Below, piece after piece: positions 19,640 to 30,753 of a stretch of 64,000 nucleotides of DNA. A program made the position numbers and the translations under genes. The DNA comes from Candidatus Arsenophonus triatominarum (GTDB lineage: Bacteria > Pseudomonadota > Gammaproteobacteria > Enterobacterales > Enterobacteriaceae), in contig NZ_LWMI01000007.1 of NCBI RefSeq assembly GCF_001640365.1, positions 326,411 to 390,410 of the forward strand. The letters are read 5' to 3'. Positions within the stretch are counted from its first letter, which is position 1. Every line of letters starts with the position of its first letter. The notes under the pieces are model-generated. The model saw nothing but the letters and a program-made list of their open reading frames with translations. It searched no databases and was not told the DNA's origin.

Positions 19640-19909
19640 ATTAATTTCATTGATCTCTTTGAGGTTGTTATCTAGGTTAACCAGCTTTCGTTGCAGCGGA
19701 TATTCGAATTTTACACTTTTAGCATAGTGTTCATCTTTATCTTTGCGAAAATAAATCTTTAGAATGTCATGATTTGCTTCTTGGCGAAGGGTGTAGTGAT
19801 CGATATCTTCAGGTTGAGTGATCCCTAAGCTTTTTAAGTTATCATATTAATACCTTACGGAATTAAGGTTATCTAACAATTGTTACAGATTAGCATAATA
19901 ATAAGACTA

Positions 19910-19935
19910 AGCGGATATTCAATTGATTATCCGCT
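19910..19935 (-). terminator. Hairpin after dapD
   Basis: The 8-bp stem AGCGGATA / TATCCGCT lies 11 bp beyond the dapD stop on the minus strand. The following bases are not a clean T-run, so termination strength is uncertain. Confidence 0.55.
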
Positions 19936-19945
19936 ATGATAAATT

Positions 19946-20770
19946 TTAGTCTATTGTTCTTAGTAACTTATTAATGCCAACTTTCTTTCTAGTCTTCTCA
20001 TCGACTTTTTTGACAATAACCGCGCAATATAGGCTGTAGTTGCCATTTTGGGCCGGTAAATTACCCGCGACGACGACAGAGCCGGCTGGAATTCGGCCAT
20101 AGAGAATTTCACCGCTTTCTCTATCATAAATTTTGGTGCTTTGGCCAATATAGACGCCCATTGAGATAACCGAGCCTTCTTCAACAATAACCCCTTCAAC
20201 AATTTCAGAGCGAGCACCAATAAAACAGTTATCTTCGATAATAGTTGGATTAGCTTGTAAGGGTTCTAGCACACCACCAATGCCAACACCACCGGATAAG
20301 TGAACATTTTTACCAATTTGCGCACAAGAGCCAACTGTTGCCCAGGTATCTATCATAGATCCTTCGTCAATATAGGCACCAATATTAACATAAGATGGCA
20401 TTAAAACGGTATTTCGGGCGATAAACGCACCTTTTCGAGCCGTTGCTGGTGGAACAACTCTAAATCCTTCTTGTTGAAAACGAGCATGATCATACTCAGC
20501 AAATTTCATGGCTACTTTGTCAAAATAGCGGCTTTCTGCACCTTCGATTAATCGATTATCATTGATACGAAAAGAGAGTAGCACGGCTTTTTTAAGCCAT
20601 TGGTGTGTTGTCCATTGTCCATCTATCTTTTCAGCGACTCTTAACTGGCCTTTGTCAAGTTGAGTGATCACCTGATTGATTGCATCACTTAGTTGAACAT
20701 TGGTCGTCGCGGGTGTGATTTCTGCGCGATGTTCAAAAGCATTTTCAATAATGGTTTTAAGTTGCTCCAT
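19946..20770 (-). CDS. dapD: Tetrahydrodipicolinate N-succinyltransferase
   Basis: DapD transfers succinyl from succinyl-CoA to tetrahydrodipicolinate in the lysine/diaminopimelate pathway, needed for peptidoglycan. It has a left-handed beta-helix of hexapeptide repeats ([20 protein letters not shown] onward) and the family segment [15 protein letters not shown] choose the ATG at 20768-20770 (MEQLKTIIE) because GAGG lies 6 bases upstream and the length is then 274 aa, as in E. coli; another ATG four codons upstream is less likely. It follows glnD on the minus strand. Confidence 0.97.
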   Translation of the reverse strand: MEQLKTIIENAFEHRAEITPATTNVQLSDAINQVITQLDKGQLRVAEKIDGQWTTHQWLKKAVLLSFRINDNRLIEGAESRYFDKVAMKFAEYDHARFQQEGFRVVPPATARKGAFIARNTVLMPSYVNIGAYIDEGSMIDTWATVGSCAQIGKNVHLSGGVGIGGVLEPLQANPTIIEDNCFIGARSEIVEGVIVEEGSVISMGVYIGQSTKIYDRESGEILYGRIPAGSVVVAGNLPAQNGNYSLYCAVIVKKVDEKTRKKVGINKLLRTID

Positions 20771-20796
20771 AAAATTCCTCATCCTCTGGGTTGTAA

Positions 20797-23460
20797 TTAT
20801 TTAACATGTTTACTATTTTCTTTATCTATTGCAGTCAGGGCTTGGGTCAATTTTTCTGCCAGTTTATGTTGTTTATTTTGATCGAGTGCCTGGTTGTTTT
20901 GATCAGTAAGTACAAACAAATCCTCAACTTTTTCTCCAATCGTTGTGATCCTGGCTCCGTGTAAGAGCACGGCCATTTCAGTAAATATATTACCGATCTG
21001 TGCCAATAATCCGGGTTGATCGAGGGCAATAAGCTCCATATAAGTCGGCCTGCCATTATAATTGGGCAGAAAATGCACTTTAGTTGGTATATTAAAATGG
21101 CGAAATCTATGATGGGCGTTACGTGTTTTCAAGGTTTTGCTATTTGGGGTCTTAATAACTTTGAATAAGGCTTGGCGAATATTTTCATAGCGATCATGAG
21201 CCAACGGTTGTCCTTTAGGATCTAATACCACAAAAGTATCCATCGTCATATTATCTTTGTTAGTAAAGATTTGGGCGCTATGGATATTAAGATTTCGTCT
21301 ATCAAGTTCTCCAGCAACCGCGGCAAATAGAGATGGTTGATCTGGACACCATATAAAAATTTCAGTACCACCATGCACAGATACTGTACTGATCAGTATT
21401 AATGGTTCATTTAAATTGTGTTTTAATAAAGCGCTAGCGTGCCAGGCAAGTTGCTGGGAAGTATGGCGTAAAAAATAATCGGCATGGCAGCGTGACCATA
21501 ATTTTTTCAGCTCACCTTGATCAATATTTTTTTCGCCTAGCTGGGTTAACGCTTGCAAGCGATTGGATTGGATCCGTTGACGTAAAGTGGGCATTGCTTG
21601 CGTATCTTGATTTAATTGATTTTTAGTTAATAGATACAGCTCTTTTAATAGACTTTGTTTCCAGCTATTCCATAAGCTATTATTGGTTGCACATATATCG
21701 GCAACAGTCAGACATAAAAGATAATCCAGCCGGTTTATTGATTTTACTTCACTGGCAAATTGTTTAATAACAATCGGGTCTTGAATATCACACCGTTGGG
21801 CGGTCACTGGCATCAAAAGATGTTGACGCACAAGCCAGGCAATTAAGGATGAATCATGTTCAGATAGGCCGTGTGCTAGGGCAAATTGTTTTGCATCTTT
21901 CGCGCCCAGTTCAGAGTGATCACCCTTTCTACCTTTAGCGATATCATGGAACATAGCCGCCAGACGTAAAATTTCAGGCTGAGCAAGCTTGGTATAAATG
22001 GCAACGCACAAAGGATGTTGGTTACTATTATTTTGATCAGCAAATTGATCAAGTTTTTGTAATACGCGAATAGTATGTTCATCGACAGTGTAAGTATGAA
22101 AAAGATCAAATTGCATTTGGCCAACAATATTTTGCCAAACTGGCGTATAGGCACTAAGTACATCGTGTAAGTGCATGGGCACAATGGCGCCTTTTACCGC
22201 TCTGGGATGGCGCAAAATAGTAATAAAAATTTCACGAGCAATTGGGATTTCACACAGAGGTTTAGCCAGTTTTTGACAAGCAAAACGCAATTGACGCAGT
22301 GTAGCTGAGTATATTCCTTGAATATTTTCTTGTTCTGCCATTTGATAAAATAGCTGCAATATGGCTGCGGGTTGACGATCGAAAAGTGTGCTATCAATCA
22401 GATCGATGAGATCTCCTCTAAGTTGAAATTGATTATCAAGCTTATGTGGCGCGGCTAGGTTTTTTTCGCTAAGGATGGCTTCATCAAACAGTTGTAGCAG
22501 CATGCTATTGAGTTCTCGGACACGTCGTGTGACACGATAATAGTCTTTCATCATTTGCTCAACGGGCTGATTGTCTTTACCTTGATAACCAAGTAAGCGG
22601 GCAACATTTAATTGATGTTCAAATAGTAGGCGATTGTCATAACGTTTTATCATTAAATGCAGCGCAAATCGAATACGAAGCAAAAAATTTAAACATATTT
22701 TTAATTCTCGATATTCTGCTTGGCTTAGAAAGTCGAAATGAACTGTCAGCTCAATGGTGGTTGCACCAAAATGTCGGCGTGCGACCCATAACAGTATGTG
22801 AATATCACGCAAACCACCGAGACTACTTTTGATATCTGGCTCAAGGTTGTAACTAGTACTATGATAACGTTGGTGGCGCAACTGTTGTTCACTACGTTTG
22901 GCAGCAAAAAATTTATCAGACGGCCAAAAGTTATCGCTATATATCGCTTGCTGTAATGATAGAAACAGAGCTTGATCGCCACAAATTAACCTTGATTCAA
23001 ATAGATTAGTTGCGATAGACAGATCTGTTTGTCCTGCCTGTAAACACTCTTCTAATGTGCGCACACTATGGCCAACTTGAAAACCTAAGTCCCATAGTAG
23101 AGTAATAAATTGACCAATCTTAGTGGTGATAGCGGTAGCTAAAGGATGTTGACTTAAAATTAATAAATCTATATCTGAAAGTGGATGTAATTCTTGTCGG
23201 CCATAACCACCCACGGCAATTAATGATAATTGGGGAATTAGCTCGAAACGATTAATTTGCCAAAGACGCTGTAGCAACTTATCAAGATAATTGCTACGGA
23301 CGGCAATAAGTTCAGCGGCGGTAACTCCCTCCTTGAAAGATTGTTCTAACCATTTTTGCAAGCGCTCTACCTGTTGTTTTAGTAAAGGTAAAGTAAAATC
23401 CTCTTGAGATAATTTATCAAGCGCAAGGATGAGAGGGACAGGCTGATTACTTTTCATCAT
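20797..23460 (-). CDS. glnD: PII uridylyltransferase/uridylyl-removing enzyme
   Basis: GlnD senses glutamine and adds or removes UMP on PII proteins, controlling glutamine synthetase and NtrBC. The 887-aa protein (E. coli 890) has the nucleotidyltransferase motif [19 protein letters not shown] near residue 83, an HD phosphohydrolase domain ([13 protein letters not shown] and [16 protein letters not shown], about 455-520), and two C-terminal ACT domains ([12 protein letters not shown] and [14 protein letters not shown]). All domains are intact, so nitrogen sensing appears retained. It lies between map and dapD, as in E. coli. Confidence 0.97.
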   Translation of the reverse strand: MMKSNQPVPLILALDKLSQEDFTLPLLKQQVERLQKWLEQSFKEGVTAAELIAVRSNYLDKLLQRLWQINRFELIPQLSLIAVGGYGRQELHPLSDIDLLILSQHPLATAITTKIGQFITLLWDLGFQVGHSVRTLEECLQAGQTDLSIATNLFESRLICGDQALFLSLQQAIYSDNFWPSDKFFAAKRSEQQLRHQRYHSTSYNLEPDIKSSLGGLRDIHILLWVARRHFGATTIELTVHFDFLSQAEYRELKICLNFLLRIRFALHLMIKRYDNRLLFEHQLNVARLLGYQGKDNQPVEQMMKDYYRVTRRVRELNSMLLQLFDEAILSEKNLAAPHKLDNQFQLRGDLIDLIDSTLFDRQPAAILQLFYQMAEQENIQGIYSATLRQLRFACQKLAKPLCEIPIAREIFITILRHPRAVKGAIVPMHLHDVLSAYTPVWQNIVGQMQFDLFHTYTVDEHTIRVLQKLDQFADQNNSNQHPLCVAIYTKLAQPEILRLAAMFHDIAKGRKGDHSELGAKDAKQFALAHGLSEHDSSLIAWLVRQHLLMPVTAQRCDIQDPIVIKQFASEVKSINRLDYLLCLTVADICATNNSLWNSWKQSLLKELYLLTKNQLNQDTQAMPTLRQRIQSNRLQALTQLGEKNIDQGELKKLWSRCHADYFLRHTSQQLAWHASALLKHNLNEPLILISTVSVHGGTEIFIWCPDQPSLFAAVAGELDRRNLNIHSAQIFTNKDNMTMDTFVVLDPKGQPLAHDRYENIRQALFKVIKTPNSKTLKTRNAHHRFRHFNIPTKVHFLPNYNGRPTYMELIALDQPGLLAQIGNIFTEMAVLLHGARITTIGEKVEDLFVLTDQNNQALDQNKQHKLAEKLTQALTAIDKENSKHVK

Positions 23461-23596
23461 GGTATTATAACCGCGAAATTGCTGGAGGAGATCTGATTAT
23501 GCGATTGCTAGTAAATGGTATGAATAGACAATAAAAAGCAGTAAAACAATATCATTAAAGTAAAATCCTCCAAAATTATGGAGGCCAATCTGAAAA

Positions 23597-24394
23597 TTAT
23601 CTATTCACTAATATAGTCGAAATAAATGGTTCTTCTTCTTTCCGTAAGGTAAAAATTTCACACCCATCGTCGGTGACAGCTAAAGTATGTTCATATTGTG
23701 CCGACCAACCTCGATCTTTTGTTTTTACTGTCCAGCCATCTTTCATTGTTCTAATACGATGATCGCCGGTATTTACCATTGGTTCGATAGTAAAGGTCAT
23801 GCCTTTTTGCAGTATCACACCACTGTCATCAGCATCGTAATGTAATACTTGAGGTTCTTCATGAAAAACTCGACCAATACCATGGCCACAATATTCACGC
23901 ACGACAGAAAAATGATGCTGTTGAACAAATTGCTGAATTGCCTGACCTATCGTCCGTAAACGAATACCAGGTTTGACCATTTTTAAGGCAAGATAAAGGC
24001 TTTCCTGTGTTACCTTGCACAACCGTTCGCCTTGAATAGTTGGTTTGCCAACAATAAACATTTTGGAGGTGTCGCCATGGAAGCTATTTTTTATAACGGT
24101 GACATCAATATTAATGATATCACCTTCTTTTAAGATTTTTTCATCACTCGGAATACCATGACAAATAACATCATTAACGGATGTGCAGATAGATTTAGGA
24201 AAGCCATGATAATTTAAACAGGCTGGGATAGCTTGCTGTTTTTCGACGATATGTGAGTGACAGATGCGATCAAGTTCATCGGTGGAAATGCCTGGTTTTA
24301 TGTAAGGTTCAATAATTTCTAACACTTCTGCCGCCAAATGTCCGGCGATACGCATTTTCTGAATATCTTCTTCCGTTTTAATTGAGATAGCCAT
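23597..24394 (-). CDS. map: Methionine aminopeptidase type I
   Basis: Map removes the initiator methionine from nascent proteins. The 265-aa protein (E. coli 264) has the five metal ligands in the usual segments: GDIINIDVTV (Asp), FHGDTSKM (Asp), YCGHGIGRVFHEEP (His), FTIEPM (Glu) and the late Glu in WSAQYEHTLAV. It is divergent from rpsB, the standard enteric layout. A weak hairpin (CCTCC/GGAGG near 23569-23586) lies between map and glnD. Confidence 0.97.
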   Translation of the reverse strand: MAISIKTEEDIQKMRIAGHLAAEVLEIIEPYIKPGISTDELDRICHSHIVEKQQAIPACLNYHGFPKSICTSVNDVICHGIPSDEKILKEGDIINIDVTVIKNSFHGDTSKMFIVGKPTIQGERLCKVTQESLYLALKMVKPGIRLRTIGQAIQQFVQQHHFSVVREYCGHGIGRVFHEEPQVLHYDADDSGVILQKGMTFTIEPMVNTGDHRIRTMKDGWTVKTKDRGWSAQYEHTLAVTDDGCEIFTLRKEEEPFISTILVNR

Positions 24395-25006
24395 GAATTT
24401 TGCCTATTTATGCTGATTTAAGTGAGTAAAAATGCACTTATCAGCCAATTATGTTGATTAAATATAAATACTGTATGTTGGACGGTTATGTTAGCAGCGA
24501 AGCGCAGTTATGCCAACTAACGACTTAACATATCAATTTTTTTTTTAAATATGAAAATAGCCAAAAAGTAATGTTTGATTATTTTAAATTGAATTATCAC
24601 TAGTGAACTGTAAAAAAATCATAAAAATTAGGATATTAGCAATAACACACAATAAAATATTGTTAAAGTAAATTTCATTCAGAAATGAATATTATTTATT
24701 TCAGAATAAGCAATACTAATTGTCGTGTTATTTTTTTAATTCAGCTAAATGACTTAAGCGTAGAAAAATATAACTATAGCTGGTGTTTTTGGTTATTTTA
24801 TGATATAAAGCGCGCCGGCATTCTGTGTATTTTAATAAGTAGAAAAACATCGATTTAGCTCTAACATAAACTTAACTGTGTTATAACACACACAGATCGG
24901 CACATTTTCGGGGTGCTCTTAATCTGTAGGAAAATCTACAGCTAATGAGTCGGGGAATGGGATCTGTGGAGGCATAACCCCAATTTACTAAATTATAGAG
25001 GTTTAA
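24395..25006 (+). promoter_or_regulatory. map-rpsB intergenic region with rpsB promoter and leader
   Basis: A 612-bp gene-free region. A TATAAA at 24804-24809 followed by GCGCGCC resembles the stringently controlled rpsB promoter with its GC-rich discriminator; the -35 is poor. The transcribed leader of nearly 200 bases is structured (for example TGTAGGAAAATCTACA at about 24925-24940 forms a hairpin). In enterics the rpsB leader mediates autogenous repression by S2. The map promoter must also lie here on the minus strand. The AT-rich 24540-24780 holds nothing I recognise. Confidence 0.5.
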
Positions 25007-25732
25007 ATGGCAACTGTTTCCATGCGCGATATGCTTCAGGCGGGCGTTCACTTTGGTCACCAAACTCGTTACTGGAATCCAAAGATGAAAACTTACATCT
25101 TTGGTGCGCGTAACAAAGTGCATATCATTAATTTGGAAAAAACTGTTCCAATGTTCAATGAAGCATTAGCTGAATTGACTAAAATTGCTTCACGAAAAGG
25201 CAAAATTCTGTTTGTTGGCACTAAGCGCGCAGCAAGCGAATCGATAAAAGAAGCGGCTAATAGTTGTGATCAGTATTTTGTTAACCACCGGTGGTTAGGT
25301 GGTATGCTGACTAACTGGAAAACCGTTCGTCAGTCTATTAAGCGCCTGAAAGATTTAGAAGCACAATCTCAGGATGGTACTTTTGATAAGTTGACCAAAA
25401 AAGAAGCGTTGATGCGTACCCGCGAGCTTAGCAAGTTAGAAAATAGTTTGGGTGGTATTAAAGAGATGGGCGGTTTGCCTGACGCTTTATTTGTTGTTGA
25501 TGCGGAACATGAGCATATTGCTATAAAAGAAGCAAACAACTTAGGTATCCCTGTATTTGCGGTTGTTGATACTAACTCTGATCCAGATGGTGTTGATTAT
25601 ATCATCCCTGGTAATGATGATGCGATCCGTGCAGTTAAACTGTATCTGGATGCTGTTGCGAAAGCTGTCCATGAAGGTCGTTCTCAAGATCAGGCGATTA
25701 AACCAGAAGAAAACTTGATAGAGACTGAATAA
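25007..25732 (+). CDS. rpsB: Ribosomal protein S2
   Basis: S2 is a small-subunit protein of 241 aa, the E. coli length. The N-terminus [20 protein letters not shown] and the segment [20 protein letters not shown] are characteristic. It is the first gene of the rpsB-tsf unit. Start is ATG at 25007 with AGAGG about 8 bases upstream. S2 represses both genes by acting on the leader. Confidence 0.98.
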   Translation: MATVSMRDMLQAGVHFGHQTRYWNPKMKTYIFGARNKVHIINLEKTVPMFNEALAELTKIASRKGKILFVGTKRAASESIKEAANSCDQYFVNHRWLGGMLTNWKTVRQSIKRLKDLEAQSQDGTFDKLTKKEALMRTRELSKLENSLGGIKEMGGLPDALFVVDAEHEHIAIKEANNLGIPVFAVVDTNSDPDGVDYIIPGNDDAIRAVKLYLDAVAKAVHEGRSQDQAIKPEENLIETE

Positions 25733-25739
25733 TAAGGCC

Positions 25740-25767
25740 AGCTCTTCGTTAGTATAGAAGAGCCCTT
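25740..25767 (+). terminator. rpsB-tsf intergenic hairpin (attenuator)
   Basis: GCTCTTC (from 25741) and GAAGAGC (to about 25765) form a 7-bp stem in the 154-bp rpsB-tsf gap. In E. coli a partial terminator here sets the S2:EF-Ts ratio. The T-run is short. Confidence 0.5.
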
Positions 25768-25886
25768 ATGGACCAGGTATTACAATATATTGGTTATAGG
25801 GGCCTAATTGGCTTCTTTTTACTTATCAGAATGAGAATTGTCTGCATGGGATGATTTCCCATCAGATAGATTGAGGAATAAATCAC

Positions 25887-26738
25887 ATGTCTGGAATTAC
25901 CGCTGCTTTGGTAAAAGAACTGCGCGAACGTACTGGTGCAGGTATGATGGAGTGTAAAAAAGCATTGGTTGAAGCTGATGGAAATATTGAATTAGCTATC
26001 GATAATATGCGTAAATCAGGTCAAGCAAAAGCGGCTAAGAAAGCCGGTCGAGTGGCTGCCGAAGGTGTAGTAATGGCGGAAATTTCTGCCGATGGCAAAT
26101 TTGGTGCATTGCTTGAGTTGAATTGTGAAACGGATTTTGTGGCTAAGGATGCGGGTTTTGTAGCATTTGGTAATGAAGTACTGAAATTCGTTGTTGTAAA
26201 TAAATTGTCAAATATTGAAGAATTAAAGGCAAAATTTGAAGAACAACGTACAGCAATCGTTGCCAAGATTGGTGAAAATATTAATATTCGCCGAGTCGAG
26301 ATCCTAGAAGGTGAAAAAATCGGCTGTTATTTACATGGTGCTCGTATTGGCGTTCTTGTGTCTGCAAACGGTGCGGATGATGAGCTTATTAAACATATTG
26401 CTATGCATATTGCGGCGAGCAAACCCGAATATGTTACACCGGCAGATGTACCAGCCGATGTTGTCGCTCATGAGCATCAAATTCAATTAGATATAGCAAT
26501 GCAATCTGGTAAACCTCGTGAAATTGCGGAAAAAATGGTAACGGGCCGCATGAATAAATTTACCGGTGAGATCTCTTTAACTGGCCAACAATTTGTTATG
26601 GATCCAAGTAAAACAGTTGGTACGTTACTAAAAGAGAAAAATGCAACAATGACTAACTTTATCCGTTTTGAAGTTGGTGAAGGTATCGAAAAAGTAGAAA
26701 CTGATTTTGCTGCTGAAGTCGCGGCAATGAGTAAATAA
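25887..26738 (+). CDS. tsf: Elongation factor Ts
   Basis: EF-Ts exchanges GDP for GTP on EF-Tu. The 283-aa protein matches the E. coli length, with the UBA-like N-terminal domain [16 protein letters not shown] and the core motif [12 protein letters not shown] that contacts EF-Tu. It follows rpsB and is closed by a strong hairpin at 26763. Confidence 0.98.
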   Translation: MSGITAALVKELRERTGAGMMECKKALVEADGNIELAIDNMRKSGQAKAAKKAGRVAAEGVVMAEISADGKFGALLELNCETDFVAKDAGFVAFGNEVLKFVVVNKLSNIEELKAKFEEQRTAIVAKIGENINIRRVEILEGEKIGCYLHGARIGVLVSANGADDELIKHIAMHIAASKPEYVTPADVPADVVAHEHQIQLDIAMQSGKPREIAEKMVTGRMNKFTGEISLTGQQFVMDPSKTVGTLLKEKNATMTNFIRFEVGEGIEKVETDFAAEVAAMSK

Positions 26739-26762
26739 TGATACCAATTGTTAAATTTAAAT

Positions 26763-26790
26763 AGAGCCGCCAGTAGGCGGTTCTGTTTTA
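26763..26790 (+). terminator. rho-independent terminator after tsf
   Basis: A 9-bp stem AGAGCCGCC / GGCGGTTCT with a 4-base loop AGTA is followed by a T-rich GTTTTA. It lies 24 bases past the tsf stop. Confidence 0.8.
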
Positions 26791-27022
26791 TCTAATATCG
26801 ATAATTTATTTTTTATCTGTCTGATAATACATTATCAATGATAATTTATGTGTAAATATGCCACTAAATTATTTAATTCAGCATATGCTTAATTCAACGG
26901 ATTAGGGTTAGTATTTAGACTAAATTATCTTTTTCTAAAGTAATTAATCAAGTATTTTACATTCAGACTTTGAACTAAGAATTTTAAACATTCAATAATT
27001 TATCTGCTCAGGACGAAACACC

Positions 27023-27751
27023 ATGGCAACTAATGCAAAACCAGTATATCAACGTATCTTGCTTAAGCTTAGTGGCGAAGCTCTACAAGGTTCAGAAGGT
27101 TTTGGTATTGATGCGAGCGTTTTAGATCGTATGGCACAAGAAATTAAGGAACTGGTAGAGTTAGCGATACAAGTTGGTGTCGTTATTGGTGGTGGTAACT
27201 TATTTCGTGGTGCAGGGCTAGCTGATGCTGGGATGAATCGTGTAGTTGGTGATCATATGGGAATGCTAGCGACAGTAATGAATGGATTAGCCATGCGTGA
27301 TGCTCTACATCGTGCATATGTTAATGCCAGGCTCATGTCTGCAATACCATTAAATGGAGTGTGTGACAATTATAGTTGGGCTGAGGCGATTAGTTTGCTT
27401 CGTAATGGCAGAGTTGTTATTTTCTCGGCAGGAACGGGAAATCCTTTCTTTACAACAGATTCAGCGGCTTGTTTACGAGGGATAGAAATTGAAGCGGATG
27501 TTGTTTTAAAAGCAACCAAAGTTGATGGCGTCTATTCTGCTGATCCATCGAAGCGTTCAGATGCGGTTTTTTATAATAAATTAACGTATCAGGACGTATT
27601 AGAACGCCAATTAAAAGTGATGGATTTGGCGGCATTTACGCTGGCTCGTGATCATAATTTACCTATTCGCGTTTTTAACATGAATAAACCCGGTGCGTTA
27701 CGTCGAATTGTGATGGGTGAAAATGAAGGCACGTCAATCTCGTGTGATTAA
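27023..27751 (+). CDS. pyrH: UMP kinase
   Basis: PyrH phosphorylates UMP to UDP and is essential for pyrimidine nucleotide supply. The 242-aa protein belongs to the amino-acid kinase fold: [37 protein letters not shown] and [13 protein letters not shown] are all present. The 284-bp gap before it contains its promoter but no gene. In E. coli PyrH also takes part in pyrimidine repression of carAB with PepA, whose gene is at the start of this window. Confidence 0.98.
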   Translation: MATNAKPVYQRILLKLSGEALQGSEGFGIDASVLDRMAQEIKELVELAIQVGVVIGGGNLFRGAGLADAGMNRVVGDHMGMLATVMNGLAMRDALHRAYVNARLMSAIPLNGVCDNYSWAEAISLLRNGRVVIFSAGTGNPFFTTDSAACLRGIEIEADVVLKATKVDGVYSADPSKRSDAVFYNKLTYQDVLERQLKVMDLAAFTLARDHNLPIRVFNMNKPGALRRIVMGENEGTSISCD

Positions 27752-27868
27752 TCTCCTTAGAGACACGGATGATTTTTGCCGGTATGATGTTATCAGTATC
27801 GTTAAAATAATTGAATTGGGTTATCGGTATAGCCTAAATATTTATAACCAGTTGCTAAGGGTTTAAAT

Positions 27869-28426
27869 GTGATTAATGAAATCAAAAAAGATGCTCAAGA
27901 GCGTATGGAAAAAAGCGTCGAAGCATTGAAAAGTCAAATTAATAAAGTTCGTACCGGCCGTGCATCGCCAAGTTTATTGGATGGTATCATGGTTGAATAT
28001 TATGGTGCTGCAACGCCGTTACGTCAGTTAGCGAATATTACCGCTGAGGATTCACGTACACTCGCCATTACTGTGTTTGATCGTACGTTAGCACCAGCAG
28101 TGGAAAAAGCCATTATGGCATCAGATTTGGGTCTTAATCCTTCTTCAGCAGGAACCATAATACGGGTGCCTTTACCACCGTTGACGGAAGAACGACGTAA
28201 GGATTTGATTAAAGTTGTTCGTAATGATGCTGAGCAGGGACGTGTATCTGTTCGTAATGCACGACGTGATGCGAATGATAAAATCAAGGCATTACTAAAA
28301 GATAAAGAAATTAGTGAGGATGATGAACGTCGAGCACAAGATGAAATCCAGAAATTGACCGATAATTTTATCAAAAAAGTTGATGAAGCTCTGGAACAAA
28401 AAGAAAAAGAATTGATGGAATTTTAA
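27869..28426 (+). CDS. frr: Ribosome recycling factor
   Basis: Frr splits post-termination ribosomes with EF-G. The 185-aa all-helical plus beta protein has [21 protein letters not shown] and ends KEKELMEF, typical of the family. It starts with GTG at 27869, as does E. coli frr; the overlapping ATG at 27867 is followed at once by TGA and cannot be the start. AAGGG lies upstream. Confidence 0.98.
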   Translation: MINEIKKDAQERMEKSVEALKSQINKVRTGRASPSLLDGIMVEYYGAATPLRQLANITAEDSRTLAITVFDRTLAPAVEKAIMASDLGLNPSSAGTIIRVPLPPLTEERRKDLIKVVRNDAEQGRVSVRNARRDANDKIKALLKDKEISEDDERRAQDEIQKLTDNFIKKVDEALEQKEKELMEF

Positions 28427-28437
28427 ACATTTTTATA

Positions 28438-28476
28438 ATAAAGCCATAAGCTATATAAAAGTAAGTATGGCTTTAT
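28438..28476 (+). terminator. Hairpin after frr
   Basis: A perfect 11-bp inverted repeat ATAAAGCCATA / TATGGCTTTAT starts 12 bases past the frr stop and ends in a T/A-rich tail, consistent with a rho-independent terminator. Confidence 0.7.
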
Positions 28477-28574
28477 TATATATCTTTAAATTTATTGCGC
28501 CATTTTATGTTATGCTATATGGCTGAGTTAAGAATAATTCTTTTTAATTAAAATAGTAGAGCATATATATCACA

Positions 28575-29774
28575 ATGATACGTCTGACAATTTTAGGCTC
28601 GACGGGTTCAATTGGTAAAACGACACTATCAGTAGTCAAAAAAAATCCAGCGAAATTTGAAATTATCGCATTAGTTGCACATAAAAACGTGGCTACTATG
28701 GTTCAGCAATGCTTAGAATTCCAGCCACAATATGCTGCTATGTCAGACGAAAAATCAGCCAATAATCTAAGAAGCATACTAAATAAACAAGGATGTAAAA
28801 CTGAAGTCTTAGTAGGCCAAAAGGGAGTTTGTGAACTAGCGGCACTTGATAATGTTGATCAAGTGATGTCCGCAATTACCGGAATTGCTGGATTAATGCC
28901 AACATTAGCTGCGATCCGTCAAGGTAAGCGTATTTTATTAGCCAATAAAGAATCATTAATTACTAGTGGGCAACTGTTTTTCGACGCAATTAAAAAATAT
29001 GGTGCTCAGGTACTGCCTATTGATAGTGAACATAATGCGATATTTCAAAGTTTACCGATTGAAATTCAGCGTAATTTAGGTTTTGCTAATCTTGAAAAAC
29101 ACGGAATAACGCGCATAGTATTAACTGGTTCGGGTGGCCCTTTTCGTGAAATTCCGCTCGCTTCTCTTAAGAACATGACGTCTAATGAGGCTTGCAATCA
29201 CCCTAATTGGTCTATGGGGCGTAAGATCTCGGTTGATTCGGCAACGATGATGAATAAAGGGCTTGAGTATATTGAAGCGCGGTATTTTTTTAATGCTTCA
29301 GCCGAGCAAATTGAAGTTATTATTCATCCACAATCTGTTATTCATTCAATGGTACGCTATCAGGATGGAAGTGTGATCGCTCAATTAGGTACGCCTGATA
29401 TGAGAACACCGATTTCTTATAGTATGGCTTATCCAGATCGTATCCCTTCAGGTGCAGCGGCACTTGATTTTAAACAATTATCTTCATTAACTTTTATTGC
29501 TCCAGATTACCAACGTTACCCCTGTTTGAAATTAGCGATTGATGTTTGTCATCATGGGCAAGCAGCAACCACAATTTTAAATGCTGCGAATGAAGTTTCT
29601 GTTGCTGCATTTTTGGCCGGAAAGCTTCGATTTACTGATATTGCGCAAGTTAATTTGGATACAGTAGAAAGGTTAAGTTTGGCCGAACCTGATAGCATTG
29701 ATGCAGTGTTAGCAATTGATAGTGAAGCGCGTCAAATGGCAATTAATTATATTGAAACATTAGCAATATCTTAG
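28575..29774 (+). CDS. dxr: 1-deoxy-D-xylulose 5-phosphate reductoisomerase
   Basis: Dxr makes methylerythritol phosphate using NADPH, the committed step of the MEP isoprenoid pathway. The 399-aa protein has the NADPH-binding [11 protein letters not shown] at the start, LANKESLI, the metal/substrate segment [11 protein letters not shown], and the flexible-loop region [22 protein letters not shown]. It feeds uppS downstream through isoprenyl diphosphates. Length is normal. Confidence 0.98.
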   Translation: MIRLTILGSTGSIGKTTLSVVKKNPAKFEIIALVAHKNVATMVQQCLEFQPQYAAMSDEKSANNLRSILNKQGCKTEVLVGQKGVCELAALDNVDQVMSAITGIAGLMPTLAAIRQGKRILLANKESLITSGQLFFDAIKKYGAQVLPIDSEHNAIFQSLPIEIQRNLGFANLEKHGITRIVLTGSGGPFREIPLASLKNMTSNEACNHPNWSMGRKISVDSATMMNKGLEYIEARYFFNASAEQIEVIIHPQSVIHSMVRYQDGSVIAQLGTPDMRTPISYSMAYPDRIPSGAAALDFKQLSSLTFIAPDYQRYPCLKLAIDVCHHGQAATTILNAANEVSVAAFLAGKLRFTDIAQVNLDTVERLSLAEPDSIDAVLAIDSEARQMAINYIETLAIS

Positions 29775-29988
29775 TTAATAAAGAATTTTAGCTGCTCAAA
29801 TGTTTCTACATTTATCTCAGATTAAATTTTTATAAAATTATAATGGGTTTAAGGATATCAAAAATGAATAAAGAGCTAACTATTAATTTATTAGTAAATA
29901 TGAGAATTTTTTGATTCATCTTATTTTATTATCCAAAATAATTAAGCGCAATAGTTATGTTAGCTTATAGTAAAGGAACTTTTTTGGC

Positions 29989-30744
29989 ATGAAACTTATG
30001 TATGATAATGATAGCTCACAGCAACGAATTCCGAGGCATGTTGCTATTATTATGGATGGTAATGGACGCTGGGCGAAGCAACATGGAAAGTTAAGAATTA
30101 AAGGGCATCGAGCAGGAACAGAGGCGGTGCAAAAAGCGGTTAAATTTGCTGTTGAAAATGAGATTCAGTCTTTAACGCTCTATGCGTTTAGTAGTGAAAA
30201 TTGGAATCGACCAGAAACTGAGGTTAGTGCTCTGATGGAACTTTTTACTTGGTTTCTGGATGATGAAGTTAAAAATTTAAATATTCATAATGTTAAATTA
30301 ACGATTATTGGCGATATCAGCCGATTTAAAACTAAATTACAAAATCGTATCAAACACGCGGTTGACTTAACCGCAAATAATACCGGATTACAACTCAATA
30401 TTGCCGCTAATTATGGTGGTCGTTGGGATATTACCCATGCAATGGGACTTATTGCAGAAAAAATTAAAGCGGGTTCATTATTACCAGAAAATATTAACGA
30501 AGATACGGTAAATGAATTTATTAGTCTACATGATCAACCAACCGTTGATTTAGTTATTAGAACTGGGAGAGAATATCGCATCAGTAATTTTCTTTTATGG
30601 CAGATTGCTTATGCTGAATTTTATTTTACCGATGTGCTCTGGCCGGATTTTGATGAGGAAGCTTTCAAAAGTGCAATTGTGGCTTTTAATCAGCGTGAAC
30701 GACGTTTTGGTAACACTGAGCCTGATGATATCAATGAAGAATAG
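29989..30744 (+). CDS. uppS: Undecaprenyl diphosphate synthase
   Basis: UppS (IspU) condenses isopentenyl units on farnesyl diphosphate to make the C55 lipid carrier for peptidoglycan and O-antigen. The 251-aa cis-prenyltransferase has IIMDGNGRWAKQHG with the catalytic Asp, the helix SSENWNRPE, and the C-terminal RTGREYRISNFLLWQ. An AAAGGA lies 10-15 bases before ATG 29989; a second ATG at 29998 is an alternative. The 214-bp gap after dxr holds no gene. Confidence 0.97.
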   Translation: MKLMYDNDSSQQRIPRHVAIIMDGNGRWAKQHGKLRIKGHRAGTEAVQKAVKFAVENEIQSLTLYAFSSENWNRPETEVSALMELFTWFLDDEVKNLNIHNVKLTIIGDISRFKTKLQNRIKHAVDLTANNTGLQLNIAANYGGRWDITHAMGLIAEKIKAGSLLPENINEDTVNEFISLHDQPTVDLVIRTGREYRISNFLLWQIAYAEFYFTDVLWPDFDEEAFKSAIVAFNQRERRFGNTEPDDINEE

Positions 30745-30753
30745 GGGACTCTT

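Larger units (their letters stand above)
18292..19849 (-). pseudogene. yaeH: YaeH (UPF0325) interrupted by IS481
   Basis: The N-terminal part (19647-19846) reads [20 protein letters not shown] and [19 protein letters not shown]; the C-terminal part (18292-18445) reads DVIEELNQICQH through DLCHLESVVISEITEIKSD. Joined without IS481 the frame is continuous, matching YaeH, a small conserved protein of unknown function encoded near dapD in enterics. The expected ATG before TATGATAAC is replaced by TAA, so the start is also lost. The gene is inactivated twice. Confidence 0.83.
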
